A DNA stretch of 64,000 nucleotides from an uncultured Bacteroidota bacterium (lineage in GTDB: Bacteria; Bacteroidota; Bacteroidia; Chitinophagales; Chitinophagaceae): positions 57,659 through 121,658 of the forward strand of contig CAIRYK010000071.1 of the NCBI GenBank assembly GCA_903882805.1, read 5' to 3'. Below, one piece after another: positions 18,499 through 27,641 of this stretch. The position numbers were made by a program, and so were the translations under genes. The first letter of the stretch is position 1. Each line of letters starts with the position of its first letter. Under the pieces are notes generated by a model that saw only the letters and a program-made list of their open reading frames with translations, did not search any database and was not told the DNA's origin.

Positions 18499-19821
18499 AT
18501 GCCAGGTTTTACGGTTGCCATTGTGGGAAGGCCAAATGTTGGGAAGTCGACTTTATTTAATCGCTTGCTCGAGCAACGCAAAGCTATAGTAGATGACCAA
18601 AGCGGCGTGACCCGCGACAGACAGTATGGCGTTGCCGACTGGAACGGAAAGGTTTTTAACGTAATAGATACCGGTGGCTTTGTAGCTCGGTCGGAAGACA
18701 TTTTTGAACGCGAGATACGCAAACAGGTAGAAATAGCTATTGAAGAGGCGGACCTTATTATGTTTGTGTGCGATACAACAACAGGTATTACGCTGCAAGA
18801 CGAAGACATGGCCGATGTGCTGCGCAAGTCGCCAAAGCCAGTATTGCTTGTGGTAAATAAAGTAGACAATTCTGAACGTGCATTGTATGGCACTGAATTC
18901 TATTCGCTTGGTTTCGACAAAACGTTTATGATCTCCTCAATATCTGGCAGCGGCACCGGCGAATTGCTGGATGAAGTGGCAGAGAACATTAGTGAGGAAG
19001 TAGATGTAATAGAACGCGACAAAGACGGGAACCCGCTGCCTAAGTTTGCCATTATTGGTCAGCCTAATGCAGGTAAGTCTACATTGCTCAATGCCCTGAT
19101 CAATCAAGAACGCACAATTGTATCGGACATTGCAGGTACTACCCGCGACACCATACACACCCACTACAAGCTATTTAATAAGGAGTTTATACTGATTGAT
19201 ACAGCAGGCATTCGCAAGAAAAAGAATGTGCACGAAGATCTGGAGTTTTACTCCGTTATCCGCGCCATACGCGCTATGGATGAAGCCGATGTGTGTATGC
19301 TGCTTATAGATGCCCAAAACGGCATGACAGCGCAAGACATCAGCATCTTTAGCCTTGCGGCGCGCAAGGGTAAGGGTATAGTGGTGCTGGTAAACAAGTG
19401 GGACCTGGTAAAAAAAGAGACCAATACTGCGCGCGACTTTGAAAAAGAAATGAAGGAAAAAATGCAGCCATTTACCGATGTGCCGATCATTTTTATTTCT
19501 GCACAGGAGAAAACAAAGATTTTCCAGGGAATGGAAAAAGCGCTGGAAGTATATGAAAACCGCAACAGACGTGTAACTACATCGGTACTCAATGAGATTA
19601 TGTTGCGCGAAATTGAACGCTTCCCTGCACCTGTGGCGCGTGGGCATGCCATAAAAATTAAATTTGTGCAGCAAATACCTACAGCCGTACCTTCATTCGC
19701 TTTCTTTGCCAACCATCCGGACAATGTAAAAGAGCCTTATAAAAACTTTCTGGAGAACAAAATAAGAAGCAATTTCAACTTTAGCGGTGTGCCTATGCGT
19801 ATTTTTATGCGTAAGAAATAA
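18499..19821 (+). CDS. der: Ribosome biogenesis GTPase Der
   Basis: Tandem-GTPase protein needed for 50S subunit maturation. Two G domains are visible: G1 GRPNVGKST with DTGGF and NKVD in the first, and GQPNAGKST with DTAGIRKK and NKWD in the second. A C-terminal KH-like domain follows (VARGHAIKIKFVQQIP). Length 440 is standard. It has its own promoter and terminator, so it is probably monocistronic. Confidence 0.98.
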   Translation: MPGFTVAIVGRPNVGKSTLFNRLLEQRKAIVDDQSGVTRDRQYGVADWNGKVFNVIDTGGFVARSEDIFEREIRKQVEIAIEEADLIMFVCDTTTGITLQDEDMADVLRKSPKPVLLVVNKVDNSERALYGTEFYSLGFDKTFMISSISGSGTGELLDEVAENISEEVDVIERDKDGNPLPKFAIIGQPNAGKSTLLNALINQERTIVSDIAGTTRDTIHTHYKLFNKEFILIDTAGIRKKKNVHEDLEFYSVIRAIRAMDEADVCMLLIDAQNGMTAQDISIFSLAARKGKGIVVLVNKWDLVKKETNTARDFEKEMKEKMQPFTDVPIIFISAQEKTKIFQGMEKALEVYENRNRRVTTSVLNEIMLREIERFPAPVARGHAIKIKFVQQIPTAVPSFAFFANHPDNVKEPYKNFLENKIRSNFNFSGVPMRIFMRKK

Positions 19822-19890
19822 ATAAAAATTTACTGCAAAATACCAACACTTAATTCAGAGAATAGGCTGGCATGCAAAAATAAAAAAACC

Positions 19891-19927
19891 AAAAAGCCCT
19901 GATTTCCAATGAAGATCAGGGCTTTTT
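19891..19927 (+). terminator. Rho-independent terminator after der
   Basis: 13-bp stem AAAAAGCCCTGAT (19891-19903) with complement ATCAGGGCTTTTT (19915-19927) and an 11-nt loop. The T-rich arm serves the plus strand; the A-rich arm makes it possibly bidirectional. Confidence 0.85.
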
Positions 19928-20060
19928 CATGAATAACACCGATTAGTTTTGAACTATTTTTCTGACCTAGTGAATTACACAAATAACATATTAAAATAGC
20001 TCCTTCTGTTAAAATTACCTTTAAGGATGCTAAAAGTTAGCGCTTAATGGCTAAATACCC

Positions 20061-20068
20061 TACCTTTG
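20061..20068 (+). promoter_or_regulatory. -7 promoter element of tatA
   Basis: TACCTTTG matches the Bacteroidota -7 consensus TAnnTTTG, 48 nt before the tatA start. A convincing TTG -33 element is not seen. Confidence 0.5.
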
Positions 20069-20116
20069 CCACGCCTCCTATCAAAATAACATTCTAAACT
20101 TTCAAAAAATAGTACA

Positions 20117-20374
20117 ATGATGGTATTAAATCTTCACCCACAAATGCTTTTCGGCATGCCTAATGCAGGCGAATTAGTAATTACACTATTGATAGTAGTA
20201 GTGTTATTTGGCGGTAAAAAGATACCTGAGCTTGCAAAAGGTCTTGGTCAGGGCATTCGTGAATTCAACGAAGCGAAAGACGGTATCAAGACAGAAATTG
20301 AAAGTGGTATGAAGGAAAAAGAAAAAATTCAGGCTCCCAAAACCAGCAATTCAGAATCGACCAATAATGCATAA
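20117..20374 (+). CDS. tatA: Sec-independent protein translocase TatA/TatE
   Basis: Pore-forming subunit of the twin-arginine export system. It is 85 residues long with one N-terminal membrane helix (AGELVITLLIVVVLFGGKKI), the hinge (FGGKKIPELAKGLG) and an amphipathic helix (QGIREFNEAKDGIKTEI), then a charged tail. tatC is not nearby. A Tat-signal-bearing enzyme is encoded at 27642 in this same window. Confidence 0.95.
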   Translation: MMVLNLHPQMLFGMPNAGELVITLLIVVVLFGGKKIPELAKGLGQGIREFNEAKDGIKTEIESGMKEKEKIQAPKTSNSESTNNA

Positions 20375-20464
20375 ATAAAGGCATTACCACAACATTTCAC
20401 CCATTTTACAACGAGCTTCCCTCTCCTAGGGTTGCATGCTTAACCGCTTAAACAACGATAAAAC

Positions 20465-21649
20465 ATGCAATACAAAATTATTTTGTCCGCATTACTGCTT
20501 GCATTGTCTGCCTCGCCATCGCGTGCGCAGCTTACAGCAGCAACTACAAAAACTGCAGCCACGGTTGTAAAGTCTGATTCTGTCGTGAGCCAGAAGCCAG
20601 AAATAAAAGCTATTACTCCATTGCTGGCAAGCAATATGGCAAACGACCCCAAGAAGGGTTACAACCATGTGCCGCTGGCAGGAGAAAAGTCTTACTTCGG
20701 AGAAAAAACCGATTACGTAAACGAGTTTGTACGCAAGTACATGGAGCTACACAATCGCACCTTGAGTACGGTGCAAGGCAACAGCGCTACTCCGTTTTCC
20801 GTTATCGACAATGTGCTGGAGAAAAAGAACTTACCAAAGGAACTAAAGTATCTGGCGGTTATAGAATCGGCGCTTAACTATAACGCTGTTTCTAGAGCTG
20901 GCGCAGTTGGTCCGTGGCAGCTTATGGAAACAACTGCCCGTATGATGGGCCTTAGTGTTAGCCGTAAACAAGATGAGCGTCGCGATCTGGCGAAAAGTAC
21001 AGCCGCAGCAACTAAGTACTTGGAATTACTTTATGGTCAGCTCAACGACTGGCTGCTGGTGATAGCCGCATACAACAGCGGCCCAACTCCTGTACAACGC
21101 GCTATCGCGCTCACAGGAAGCCATAATTTCTGGGATATTAAGGAATACCTCCCCCGCGAAACACAAGGCCATGTATTGGCTTTTATAGCCACTGCCAGCA
21201 TCTTTGAAAATTTGAGCAAGTTTATTGATCTTGGCAGCATACCTGTAGATTTCAAATTCAACAATAAGATAAAAGACAAGGAAGATGAAGCAGCTCTTGC
21301 TGCTGCAAAGTCGGCCATGGTCACTCCTGCTACAGCTGGCGCCGCCCCAACGGCTTTAGCCTCTGCTACACCGGCAGTCAAGAAAAATCCGTTCAGCGAC
21401 GAAGAGCTTAAGAACATGACCATGGTGCGCATCACACAACCTATATATGCCGACCTGATGGCACAGGAACTGGGTATAGACAAGAAACTGATTGCTCGCT
21501 GGAATCCTGATTATGAAACTTTTGTTTTCAGAACATACCCAACGCCTTTTTACAATTTGCGCATACCTAAAGACAAGCTGGAACTCTTCCTGAAAAAGAA
21601 AGAATTTCTGGATAAAAAGTCGAAAGTAATACTGATGCAGATGAAATAA
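20465..21649 (+). CDS. Membrane-bound lytic murein transglycosylase (SLT domain)
   Basis: Peptidoglycan-cleaving enzyme of 394 residues with a signal peptide (MQYKIILSALLLALSASPSRA). The SLT lysozyme-like fold has the catalytic Glu in IESALNYNAVSRAGAVGPWQ, then LMETTARMMGL and IAAYNSGPTPV, the MltD-type pattern. A linker rich in Ala/Thr is followed by a C-terminal region (MVRITQPIYADLMAQELGID) that may be a degenerate LysM-like cell-wall binding part. It follows tatA with an 90-nt gap. Confidence 0.92.
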   Translation: MQYKIILSALLLALSASPSRAQLTAATTKTAATVVKSDSVVSQKPEIKAITPLLASNMANDPKKGYNHVPLAGEKSYFGEKTDYVNEFVRKYMELHNRTLSTVQGNSATPFSVIDNVLEKKNLPKELKYLAVIESALNYNAVSRAGAVGPWQLMETTARMMGLSVSRKQDERRDLAKSTAAATKYLELLYGQLNDWLLVIAAYNSGPTPVQRAIALTGSHNFWDIKEYLPRETQGHVLAFIATASIFENLSKFIDLGSIPVDFKFNNKIKDKEDEAALAAAKSAMVTPATAGAAPTALASATPAVKKNPFSDEELKNMTMVRITQPIYADLMAQELGIDKKLIARWNPDYETFVFRTYPTPFYNLRIPKDKLELFLKKKEFLDKKSKVILMQMK

Positions 21650-21669
21650 GGCATTGTTTTACCAGTTTT

Positions 21670-21704
21670 ATAAAGGCTAAATCACCAACTGGTTTAGCCT
21701 TTAT
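21670..21704 (+). terminator. Terminator after the lytic transglycosylase
   Basis: 12-bp stem ATAAAGGCTAAA (21670-21681) and TTTAGCCTTTAT (21693-21704), 11-nt loop, 20 nt past the stop. Confidence 0.75.
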
Positions 21705-21843
21705 TATTCAAAAGCATTAGGAAAAACAAGCAGTGAATACCATTAAAATGGCCTATTTAGCAGCAAATGACCATTTTTTTATTTTTTATTTTTTATTTTT
21801 GATTTTTACCCTTACTTTTGCAGTCCTTAAAAAACAGTATTTA

Positions 21844-22098
21844 ATGGCAAACCATAAAGCAACCAAAAAAGATATTCGTCAAAGTGAAAAGCGCCGTGAA
21901 CTTAACCGTTACTACGGTAGAACCACCCGTAATGCAATCCGTACTTTGTTAGCAACACCAGATAAGGCTACAGCTACAGCAAACCTTAGTAAAGTAATAT
22001 CTATGATAGATAAGCTTGCAAAGCGTAATGTAATACACAAAAACAAGGCCGGTAACCTCAAATCCGGTATTGTAAAGAGAATTAATGCTTTAGCATAA
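21844..22098 (+). CDS. rpsT: 30S ribosomal protein S20
   Basis: Small-subunit protein of 84 residues starting [20 protein letters not shown] at 21844. The frame is open upstream to 21733, but that part is a low-complexity Phe/Leu run and the region holds the likely -7 box (TACTTTTG, 21813-21820), so the later ATG is the real start. Lys/Arg-rich helices and [18 protein letters not shown] are typical of S20. Confidence 0.97.
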   Translation: MANHKATKKDIRQSEKRRELNRYYGRTTRNAIRTLLATPDKATATANLSKVISMIDKLAKRNVIHKNKAGNLKSGIVKRINALA

Positions 22099-22162
22099 TT
22101 CAGGTTTTCGCTAACAATATTTGGTTCGCGTTTTATAACTAACAATATTTACATTCTATATT

Positions 22163-22190
22163 AGCTCCGGTTTATTCCGGAGCTTTTTTT
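22163..22190 (+). terminator. Terminator after rpsT
   Basis: Stem AGCTCCGG (22163-22170), loop TTTATT, CCGGAGCT (22177-22184), then six T. Confidence 0.88.
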
Positions 22191-22434
22191 GCGTGTGGGT
22201 ATTTTGTTTACCACTATTGCTAACAAATTATATTTATCTCAGGTGAAAATCGGATCAAGATATATACCTCGTCTTTACAGGATTGCATGTCCTTTCTTAG
22301 TAGAACGCCCAAATTAATCCCGTCTTTTTAGGCTATCTATTTTATTACTGCAAATGCGCTTTAGGCTATGCAGAATTACGAACTCACACTCCGTTCGTTA
22401 AAAAAAATAAAAATCCGGTTCATCTGTTTTTATT

Positions 22435-22475
22435 TACGAAAATATTCGTACGTTCGTCTTACGAAATTATTCGTA
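22435..22475. promoter_or_regulatory. Two BlaI-type operator palindromes
   Basis: Two palindromes of the form TACGAA-N4-TTCGTA lie at 22435-22450 and 22460-22475, with centres 25 bp apart. The second ends 18 nt before the BlaI-like repressor start. Placement and symmetry fit autoregulatory sites for the adjacent repressor. No other copies were noticed while reading the rest of the window. Confidence 0.75.
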
Positions 22476-22493
22476 GACAATTAGCCGATAGAA

Positions 22494-22892
22494 ATGCAAA
22501 CAAACGACCATTTAAAACCAACCGATAGCGAACTGGAGATTCTCAACATTCTCTGGGAGAAGGGCCCCTGTACTGTGCGCGAGGTGCACGAAGTATTGGA
22601 AAAAAGTAAAGAAGCTGGATACACCACAACGCTCAAACTTATGCAAATAATGCACGACAAAAATCTGCTGAAGAGAGATGCTACCAACAAAAGCCATATA
22701 TACACGGCAAACATAAGTCAGGAGAAAACGCAGGGGCAACTAGTGAAACGGATGATAGAAAATGTGTTCAACGGCTCGGCATCGCAACTGGTGATGCAAG
22801 CGTTGGGGCAACACAAATCTAACAACGACGAACTGCAGGAAATAAAACGCTATCTGGAAGAAATAGAAAAACGCAGCTCTACTAATAAATAA
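22494..22892 (+). CDS. BlaI/MecI/CopY family transcriptional repressor
   Basis: Winged-helix repressor of 132 residues. The N-terminal DNA-binding part (DSELEILNILWEKGPCTVRE, then TTLKLMQIMHDKNLLKRD) and the C-terminal dimerisation helix (VMQALGQHKSNNDELQEIKR) match the family. In BlaI systems the repressor is cleaved after a membrane M56 peptidase is activated; that gene follows after 25 nt. Two palindromes just upstream are likely its operators. No beta-lactamase gene is adjacent, so the regulon is open. Confidence 0.93.
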   Translation: MQTNDHLKPTDSELEILNILWEKGPCTVREVHEVLEKSKEAGYTTTLKLMQIMHDKNLLKRDATNKSHIYTANISQEKTQGQLVKRMIENVFNGSASQLVMQALGQHKSNNDELQEIKRYLEEIEKRSSTNK

Positions 22893-22917
22893 TTACAAAA
22901 TCCATAAAACTGAAAAC

Positions 22918-24747
22918 ATGCAACCATTATCCATTACCATCTTCGCATTTTCACAATCCCTAGCCTGGGCGCTGTTCTACTCGCTTTGGCAAGGTATGCT
23001 GCTCTATGGCATTGTTTATGCAGTAGTCAGGGCTATGCCGAGTATGAATGCCCGTATCAAGTATTTGCTATCGTACGGGGCGCTCACAGGCACAATAGTG
23101 TGGTTTGCGGACACATGGACGAGCCAATACCAAAAAATCAAAGGCGTGACCGCTTATATCACGGAAATGGGCATAAATAACGCACCTGATAATACACATG
23201 CCGTTAATGCCGTACCGGCAAATGCCGCGTCAACAGACTTTCTGACCAATCTACTACCTCAAATCGAACGGTATTTCCCCGCATTACTTACCATATACGC
23301 AATCGGCATCGCCTTTATGATAATTAGGCTTGCTGTAAATGTAGCGCAGCTATGGACTGTAAGTAAGAAGGGAATGATGCCGGCAACTACTTTCCAAACC
23401 GAGACCATGGAACGCTGGCAAGAGCGGCTGCAGATATCGGCAAAGGTAAAAATATACCTATCGGCGCAAATAGATGTACCAATGATGATGGGGGCTATAA
23501 AACCGGTGATCCTGCTACCTATAGCGGCAATCAACAACCTGTCAACAGATGAGGTAGAAGCTATTATAATACATGAGCTGGCACACATAAAGCGCCACGA
23601 TTACCTGCTGAACGTGATACAGACGCTAATAGAAACCATACTATTCTTCAACCCCTTTATTTGGCTACTGTCGGCAATAGTGCGCAGAGAACGCGAACAT
23701 TGTTGCGACGATATAGTAGTAGCCAGCGCCTCCAGCCCGCTACCCTATGCCAAGGCGCTTGCGCAGCTGGAACAAACCAGAATAAACAACAGCGCCCTAT
23801 CCATGGCCGCAACCGGAAACAAAAACCAATTACTAACCCGCATAAAACGTATAATGGAAATGAAAAAGAGCAATGTAAACTACAGCCAACTGGCGTTACT
23901 CACCGCAGGCATATCATTGGTAGTAGTCCTGTTATCAATGATTTCTTTCACCCCGTCGTTTGCCCATGATACAGACGACACACTGAAGAAAAAATCGACT
24001 TATGTGGTGAAAAAGAAAACCATAACGGTTGATAGTAATGGAAAGCGTACAGAAAAAGAAGAAGTAACAAACGGAACGCCCCAGGACGAAGAAACCACAA
24101 CATCAGACATCAACATTTCAATAAAAAAAGATAAGAACAAGCCAAATGGCAATATGGTATTGAGTGTTACCGCCGATGGCGGCGACAGCAAGAAAACGAC
24201 AAAGTCGATAACAATAAATACAGACGATACAATGAAGGAAGTGGCAACGGCAATGGCCACAGTAAAAAATGAACTTAGCGCTGTAGACTGGGGCGCAATA
24301 GGGGCTGAAATAGAAAAAGGATTGCGCGATGCCCAAAAAGGTTTGAAAGATGCTGAGGCCGAAATTGACCTAACGGAAATGACCAAGGAAATAGCTGAAA
24401 AAGTAAAAAAGGATATGCACCAAGCTAAAAAGGAAATGGAACAGGCTAAAGCAGAAGCCGAACGCAACAAAACAATAGTAAAGGAACGCCGCATAATTGC
24501 CAGCGCTGGAGATGATGAAGATGGCGCACAACCCGAAGATTTTGGAGCCATGCTGAAAAGTATGGAAGCCGACGGACTGATAGACAGATCGAGAAAGTAT
24601 AGTGTAGAAAAAGAAAACGGAATACTGTATATAAATGGCGAAAAACAGAGCGACAAAATACTGAAGAAATACAAAAACTACCTGAAAGCAAACAATATTG
24701 TAATTAAAGGCAGTAAAGGCAGTTTGAATGTACGTGTCGACGACTGA
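22918..24747 (+). CDS. BlaR1/MecR1-like M56 family metallopeptidase with long charged tail
   Basis: Inner-membrane zinc peptidase of 609 residues, partner of the BlaI repressor upstream. The N-terminal half has four to five membrane helices and the zinc motif HELAHIKRHDYL, with the downstream REREHCCDD. Residues from about 340 onward form a long, highly charged region rich in Lys/Glu with repeated heptad-like stretches (KKDMHQAKKEMEQAKAEAER), predicted coiled coil in the periplasm. The penicillin-binding sensor domain of true BlaR1 is absent, so the stimulus is probably not a beta-lactam sensed by that route. Confidence 0.88.
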   Translation: MQPLSITIFAFSQSLAWALFYSLWQGMLLYGIVYAVVRAMPSMNARIKYLLSYGALTGTIVWFADTWTSQYQKIKGVTAYITEMGINNAPDNTHAVNAVPANAASTDFLTNLLPQIERYFPALLTIYAIGIAFMIIRLAVNVAQLWTVSKKGMMPATTFQTETMERWQERLQISAKVKIYLSAQIDVPMMMGAIKPVILLPIAAINNLSTDEVEAIIIHELAHIKRHDYLLNVIQTLIETILFFNPFIWLLSAIVRREREHCCDDIVVASASSPLPYAKALAQLEQTRINNSALSMAATGNKNQLLTRIKRIMEMKKSNVNYSQLALLTAGISLVVVLLSMISFTPSFAHDTDDTLKKKSTYVVKKKTITVDSNGKRTEKEEVTNGTPQDEETTTSDINISIKKDKNKPNGNMVLSVTADGGDSKKTTKSITINTDDTMKEVATAMATVKNELSAVDWGAIGAEIEKGLRDAQKGLKDAEAEIDLTEMTKEIAEKVKKDMHQAKKEMEQAKAEAERNKTIVKERRIIASAGDDEDGAQPEDFGAMLKSMEADGLIDRSRKYSVEKENGILYINGEKQSDKILKKYKNYLKANNIVIKGSKGSLNVRVDD

Positions 24748-24774
24748 TGCTTCATACAGCCGCCACATACCCGG

Positions 24775-24801
24775 GCCGCTTGCTTCTGCAGGCGGCTTTT
24801 T
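24775..24801 (+). terminator. Probable terminator after the M56 peptidase
   Basis: Short GCCGC/GCGGC stem (24775-24779 with 24792-24796) around a T/C-rich loop and followed by TTTTTG. Confidence 0.55.
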
Positions 24802-24846
24802 GTTTTACTATCCCTCGAGCTATTGGGCTCAATAAATCAAATTCGG

Positions 24847-24878
24847 TTGTTATTGACCCGCAGATTAATTTACTTTTG
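24847..24878 (+). promoter_or_regulatory. Promoter of truA
   Basis: TTG at 24847-24849, a 21-nt spacer, then TACTTTTG at 24871-24878, matching the Bacteroidota -33/-7 arrangement, 18 nt before the truA ATG. Confidence 0.65.
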
Positions 24879-24895
24879 CGACAATATTCAGGCGC

Positions 24896-25642
24896 ATGGG
24901 CAGATACGTAATAGAGGTAATGTATGACGGAACAAAATTTCATGGATCGCAAATTCAAGGCGATACGCCTACTGTGCAGCTTGCCCTAAACCAAACATTG
25001 CAAACGCTCCTCAGAACTCCCATACCCACTGTAGGCGCCAGCCGAACAGACGAGGGTGTACATGCACTGAGCAATTTTTACCATTTTGATCTTGATATAG
25101 AACCTCGCGCCGATTTTGTATATAAATGCAACGCTATTCTACCCGATGGCATTGCAGTAAAACAACTTTTATGCGCTGCCGACCCGGAGTTTAATACCCG
25201 ATTTCAGGCTGTGCGCCGGCAATACCGGTACAGAATATATCACTATAAAAACCCCTTTCTGGTAAATCAGGCATTGTTTTTCCCCTACAAATTAGACTTC
25301 GACATATTACGCCAAACAGCAGAAATAATAAAGGAGTACGAAAAGTTTGAATCGTTTTCTAAGCGCAATGCACAAACTAAAACTTACAACTGCGCTATAC
25401 ATCAATCGGAATGGCAAGTAGTGGGTGAAGAACTGCACTACCTGGTGACCGCCAACAGATTTTTGAGAGGAATGGTTAGAGGCCTTGTTGCTACGCAAAT
25501 ACACATTGCAAGAGGCAAAGGAACCCTCAACGATTTCAGAAAAATAATAGAGGCGAGAGATTGCACTAAAGCTTTTTTCAATGTTGCCGGTCACGGACTG
25601 TATCTCGAACATATTGTTTACCCTGATGGAACATTTATATAG
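24896..25642 (+). CDS. truA: tRNA pseudouridine(38-40) synthase TruA
   Basis: Isomerises uridines 38-40 in tRNA anticodon arms. The catalytic Asp lies in GASRTDEGVHALSNFYHFD, and further family blocks are AVRRQYRYRIYHYKNPF and RFLRGMVRGLVATQIHIARG. Length 248 is normal. It is followed 76 nt later by era on the same strand. Confidence 0.97.
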   Translation: MGRYVIEVMYDGTKFHGSQIQGDTPTVQLALNQTLQTLLRTPIPTVGASRTDEGVHALSNFYHFDLDIEPRADFVYKCNAILPDGIAVKQLLCAADPEFNTRFQAVRRQYRYRIYHYKNPFLVNQALFFPYKLDFDILRQTAEIIKEYEKFESFSKRNAQTKTYNCAIHQSEWQVVGEELHYLVTANRFLRGMVRGLVATQIHIARGKGTLNDFRKIIEARDCTKAFFNVAGHGLYLEHIVYPDGTFI

Positions 25643-25718
25643 CCAACACAATACCAATTGGCCAGATTGAAAACAATATGAGCATTGGGCAGCAATTTCA
25701 GCTTATTTTTGCAGCCAG

Positions 25719-26603
25719 ATGTCAGACAAATTCAAATCGGGTTTCGTAAATATATTTGGAGCCCCCAATGCAGGTAAATCCACATTGCTCAATCTGTTGC
25801 TGGGCGAAAGACTGGTTATTATTTCGCCCAAGGTACAAACTACCCGCCACCGCATACTAGGTATTCTATCCGAGCCAAACTATCAGATAGTATTTTCTGA
25901 TACCCCCGGCATTATAGAACCTAAATACAAACTGCACCAGAAAATGATGCTGCAGGTGAAAAGCGCACTCGAAGATGCAGATGTAGCCATATTGATGCAC
26001 GACATCAATCAACCTATAGAAGAGTTTGAAACAATAAGCAATTCGCTGAAGCTCAATGTGCCAGTGATACTGCTGCTCAACAAAACTGACGTACTTAAAG
26101 ATAAAAGCGTTATTGATGATATTGTAAAAACTTATCAGGAGCGTTTCCCTAAATGGGCAGTTGTACCTATATCGGCCAAAAAAGAGGTGAATACCGATAA
26201 GATAATGCCATTGATATTAAAGGGCTTGCCAGAAGGATTTGCATTTTACCCCGAAGACAGCATTTCAGACAGATCTGAACGTTTTTTTGTAGGCGAAATG
26301 ATACGGGAGCAAATCTATGCGCTATATGAAGAAGAAATACCCTACCATGCAGCAGTATTGGTTCAGGCATTTGAAGAAAAAACTACGCTCAATGTAATTA
26401 AGGCAGACATTATTGTAAGCCGAGAGACGCAAAAAATGATATTGCTGGGTAAGGGCGGCAGCATGATAAAACAATTGGGCATCAATTCGCGTAAGGTAAT
26501 AGAGGAGTTTTTGCAGAAAAAAGTACACCTGGAGCTATTTGTAAAGGTGCGCCCAAAATGGCGCGACAATGAAAACTACCTGCGCGAATATGGATACAAT
26601 TGA
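25719..26603 (+). CDS. era: GTPase Era
   Basis: Ribosome-assembly GTPase acting on the 3' end of 16S rRNA. G motifs: G1 GAPNAGKST, switch II DTPGI, NKTD, and SAKKEVN. A C-terminal KH domain follows (ILGKGGSMIKQLGINSRKVI style, ending FVKVRPKWRDNENYL). 294 residues is standard. A TATTTTTG box at 25704-25711 lies just before the start. The stop overlaps the next gene. Confidence 0.98.
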   Translation: MSDKFKSGFVNIFGAPNAGKSTLLNLLLGERLVIISPKVQTTRHRILGILSEPNYQIVFSDTPGIIEPKYKLHQKMMLQVKSALEDADVAILMHDINQPIEEFETISNSLKLNVPVILLLNKTDVLKDKSVIDDIVKTYQERFPKWAVVPISAKKEVNTDKIMPLILKGLPEGFAFYPEDSISDRSERFFVGEMIREQIYALYEEEIPYHAAVLVQAFEEKTTLNVIKADIIVSRETQKMILLGKGGSMIKQLGINSRKVIEEFLQKKVHLELFVKVRPKWRDNENYLREYGYN

Positions 26604-27492
26604 CGACCGGCTGGCGACGATAGACCCGCTACATAAATTCTGGTACAAGAAAAAAGTAGCCAACATAGATATGTTGCGGCTAGACAAACTGCACCCTGTG
26701 GTGTCGGGCAACAAATGGTTTAAGCTAAGGCTCAACCTCATTTATGCAGTAGACCATGGTTATAAAACAATACTCACCTTTGGCGGCGGACATTCTAACC
26801 ACCTTATTGCTGCAGCATTTGCAGCCAGGGCTTATGGACTGCACGCAATAGCCATAGTGCGCGGCAAATACGATGTGCTGACGCCTACGCTTGAAGCCTG
26901 CATAGCAGAGGGTATGCAGCTGATATTTGTAACCCAGGACGACTATAAAAACAAAGAAAACGACAACTGGATACGGCTGCTTACGGCAGACTTTGACCGG
27001 ACGCTGATAATACCTGAAGGTGGAGCCAACGAACGGGGACGAACAGGCGCCGGACTGATAAACCGATATATTAAAAAGAACTACAGCCATATTCTACTTT
27101 CTGTAGGATCGGGCACTACGCTTATTGGGCTACGCAACAAATTGTTTACCGACCAACATGTGATGGGTTTTGCGCCTATGAAAGGCGGGGTTTACCTTAA
27201 AGACTATATAGGCGAACACCTTACACCAGAACAAAATAAAAACTGGACACTAACTGACGAATGGCACATGGGCGGCTTTGGTAAATGCAGTGGTGAATTG
27301 ATAGATTTTATGAATGCGTTTTACGACGAAAACAAGATACCACTCGACATGGTATATACAGGTAAAATGATGTTCGGGCTACAAAAAATGCTGGAAGACA
27401 ATCAGTTCAACAGCGCCGACAATCTACTCTGCATTCATACCGGCGGCTTGCAAGGAAATGAATCTATAAAGGATAGGCTCATCTATAAGTAA
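26590..27492 (+). CDS. ACC deaminase / D-cysteine desulfhydrase family PLP enzyme
   Basis: Fold-type II PLP enzyme of 300 residues. The PLP lysine sits in VVSGNKWFKLRLN, followed by ILTFGGGHSNHLIAAAFAAR and the phosphate-binding stretch LLSVGSGTTLIG. The family includes 1-aminocyclopropane-1-carboxylate deaminases and D-cysteine desulfhydrases; the exact substrate cannot be read. I chose the ATG at 26590, overlapping the era stop by 14 nt. A start at 26569 is also open but begins inside the era KH coding region. The overlap suggests translational coupling with era. Confidence 0.9.
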   Translation: MDTIDDRLATIDPLHKFWYKKKVANIDMLRLDKLHPVVSGNKWFKLRLNLIYAVDHGYKTILTFGGGHSNHLIAAAFAARAYGLHAIAIVRGKYDVLTPTLEACIAEGMQLIFVTQDDYKNKENDNWIRLLTADFDRTLIIPEGGANERGRTGAGLINRYIKKNYSHILLSVGSGTTLIGLRNKLFTDQHVMGFAPMKGGVYLKDYIGEHLTPEQNKNWTLTDEWHMGGFGKCSGELIDFMNAFYDENKIPLDMVYTGKMMFGLQKMLEDNQFNSADNLLCIHTGGLQGNESIKDRLIYK

Positions 27493-27641
27493 TTAATAAT
27501 CAGAAGCGATTTTTCTAAAACTGAGACAACATCGCATTATACTTTATTACTATATCAGAAGATGACAATCCAAGAATTAGTTGAGAAAAAATCAGGCGTT
27601 TTTAAATATTTTGTATATTTAACGTACTCAATTATTACCTG

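Noticed and set aside
21733..21843. N-terminal extension of ribosomal protein S20
   Set aside because: Low-complexity Phe/Leu run over the promoter region; S20 begins at MANHKATKK as in other species.
24000..24674. Long open frame on the minus strand (224 codons)
   Set aside because: It lies opposite the charged tail of the M56 peptidase; its Ser/Phe-rich sequence is what Lys/Glu-rich coding gives on the reverse strand.
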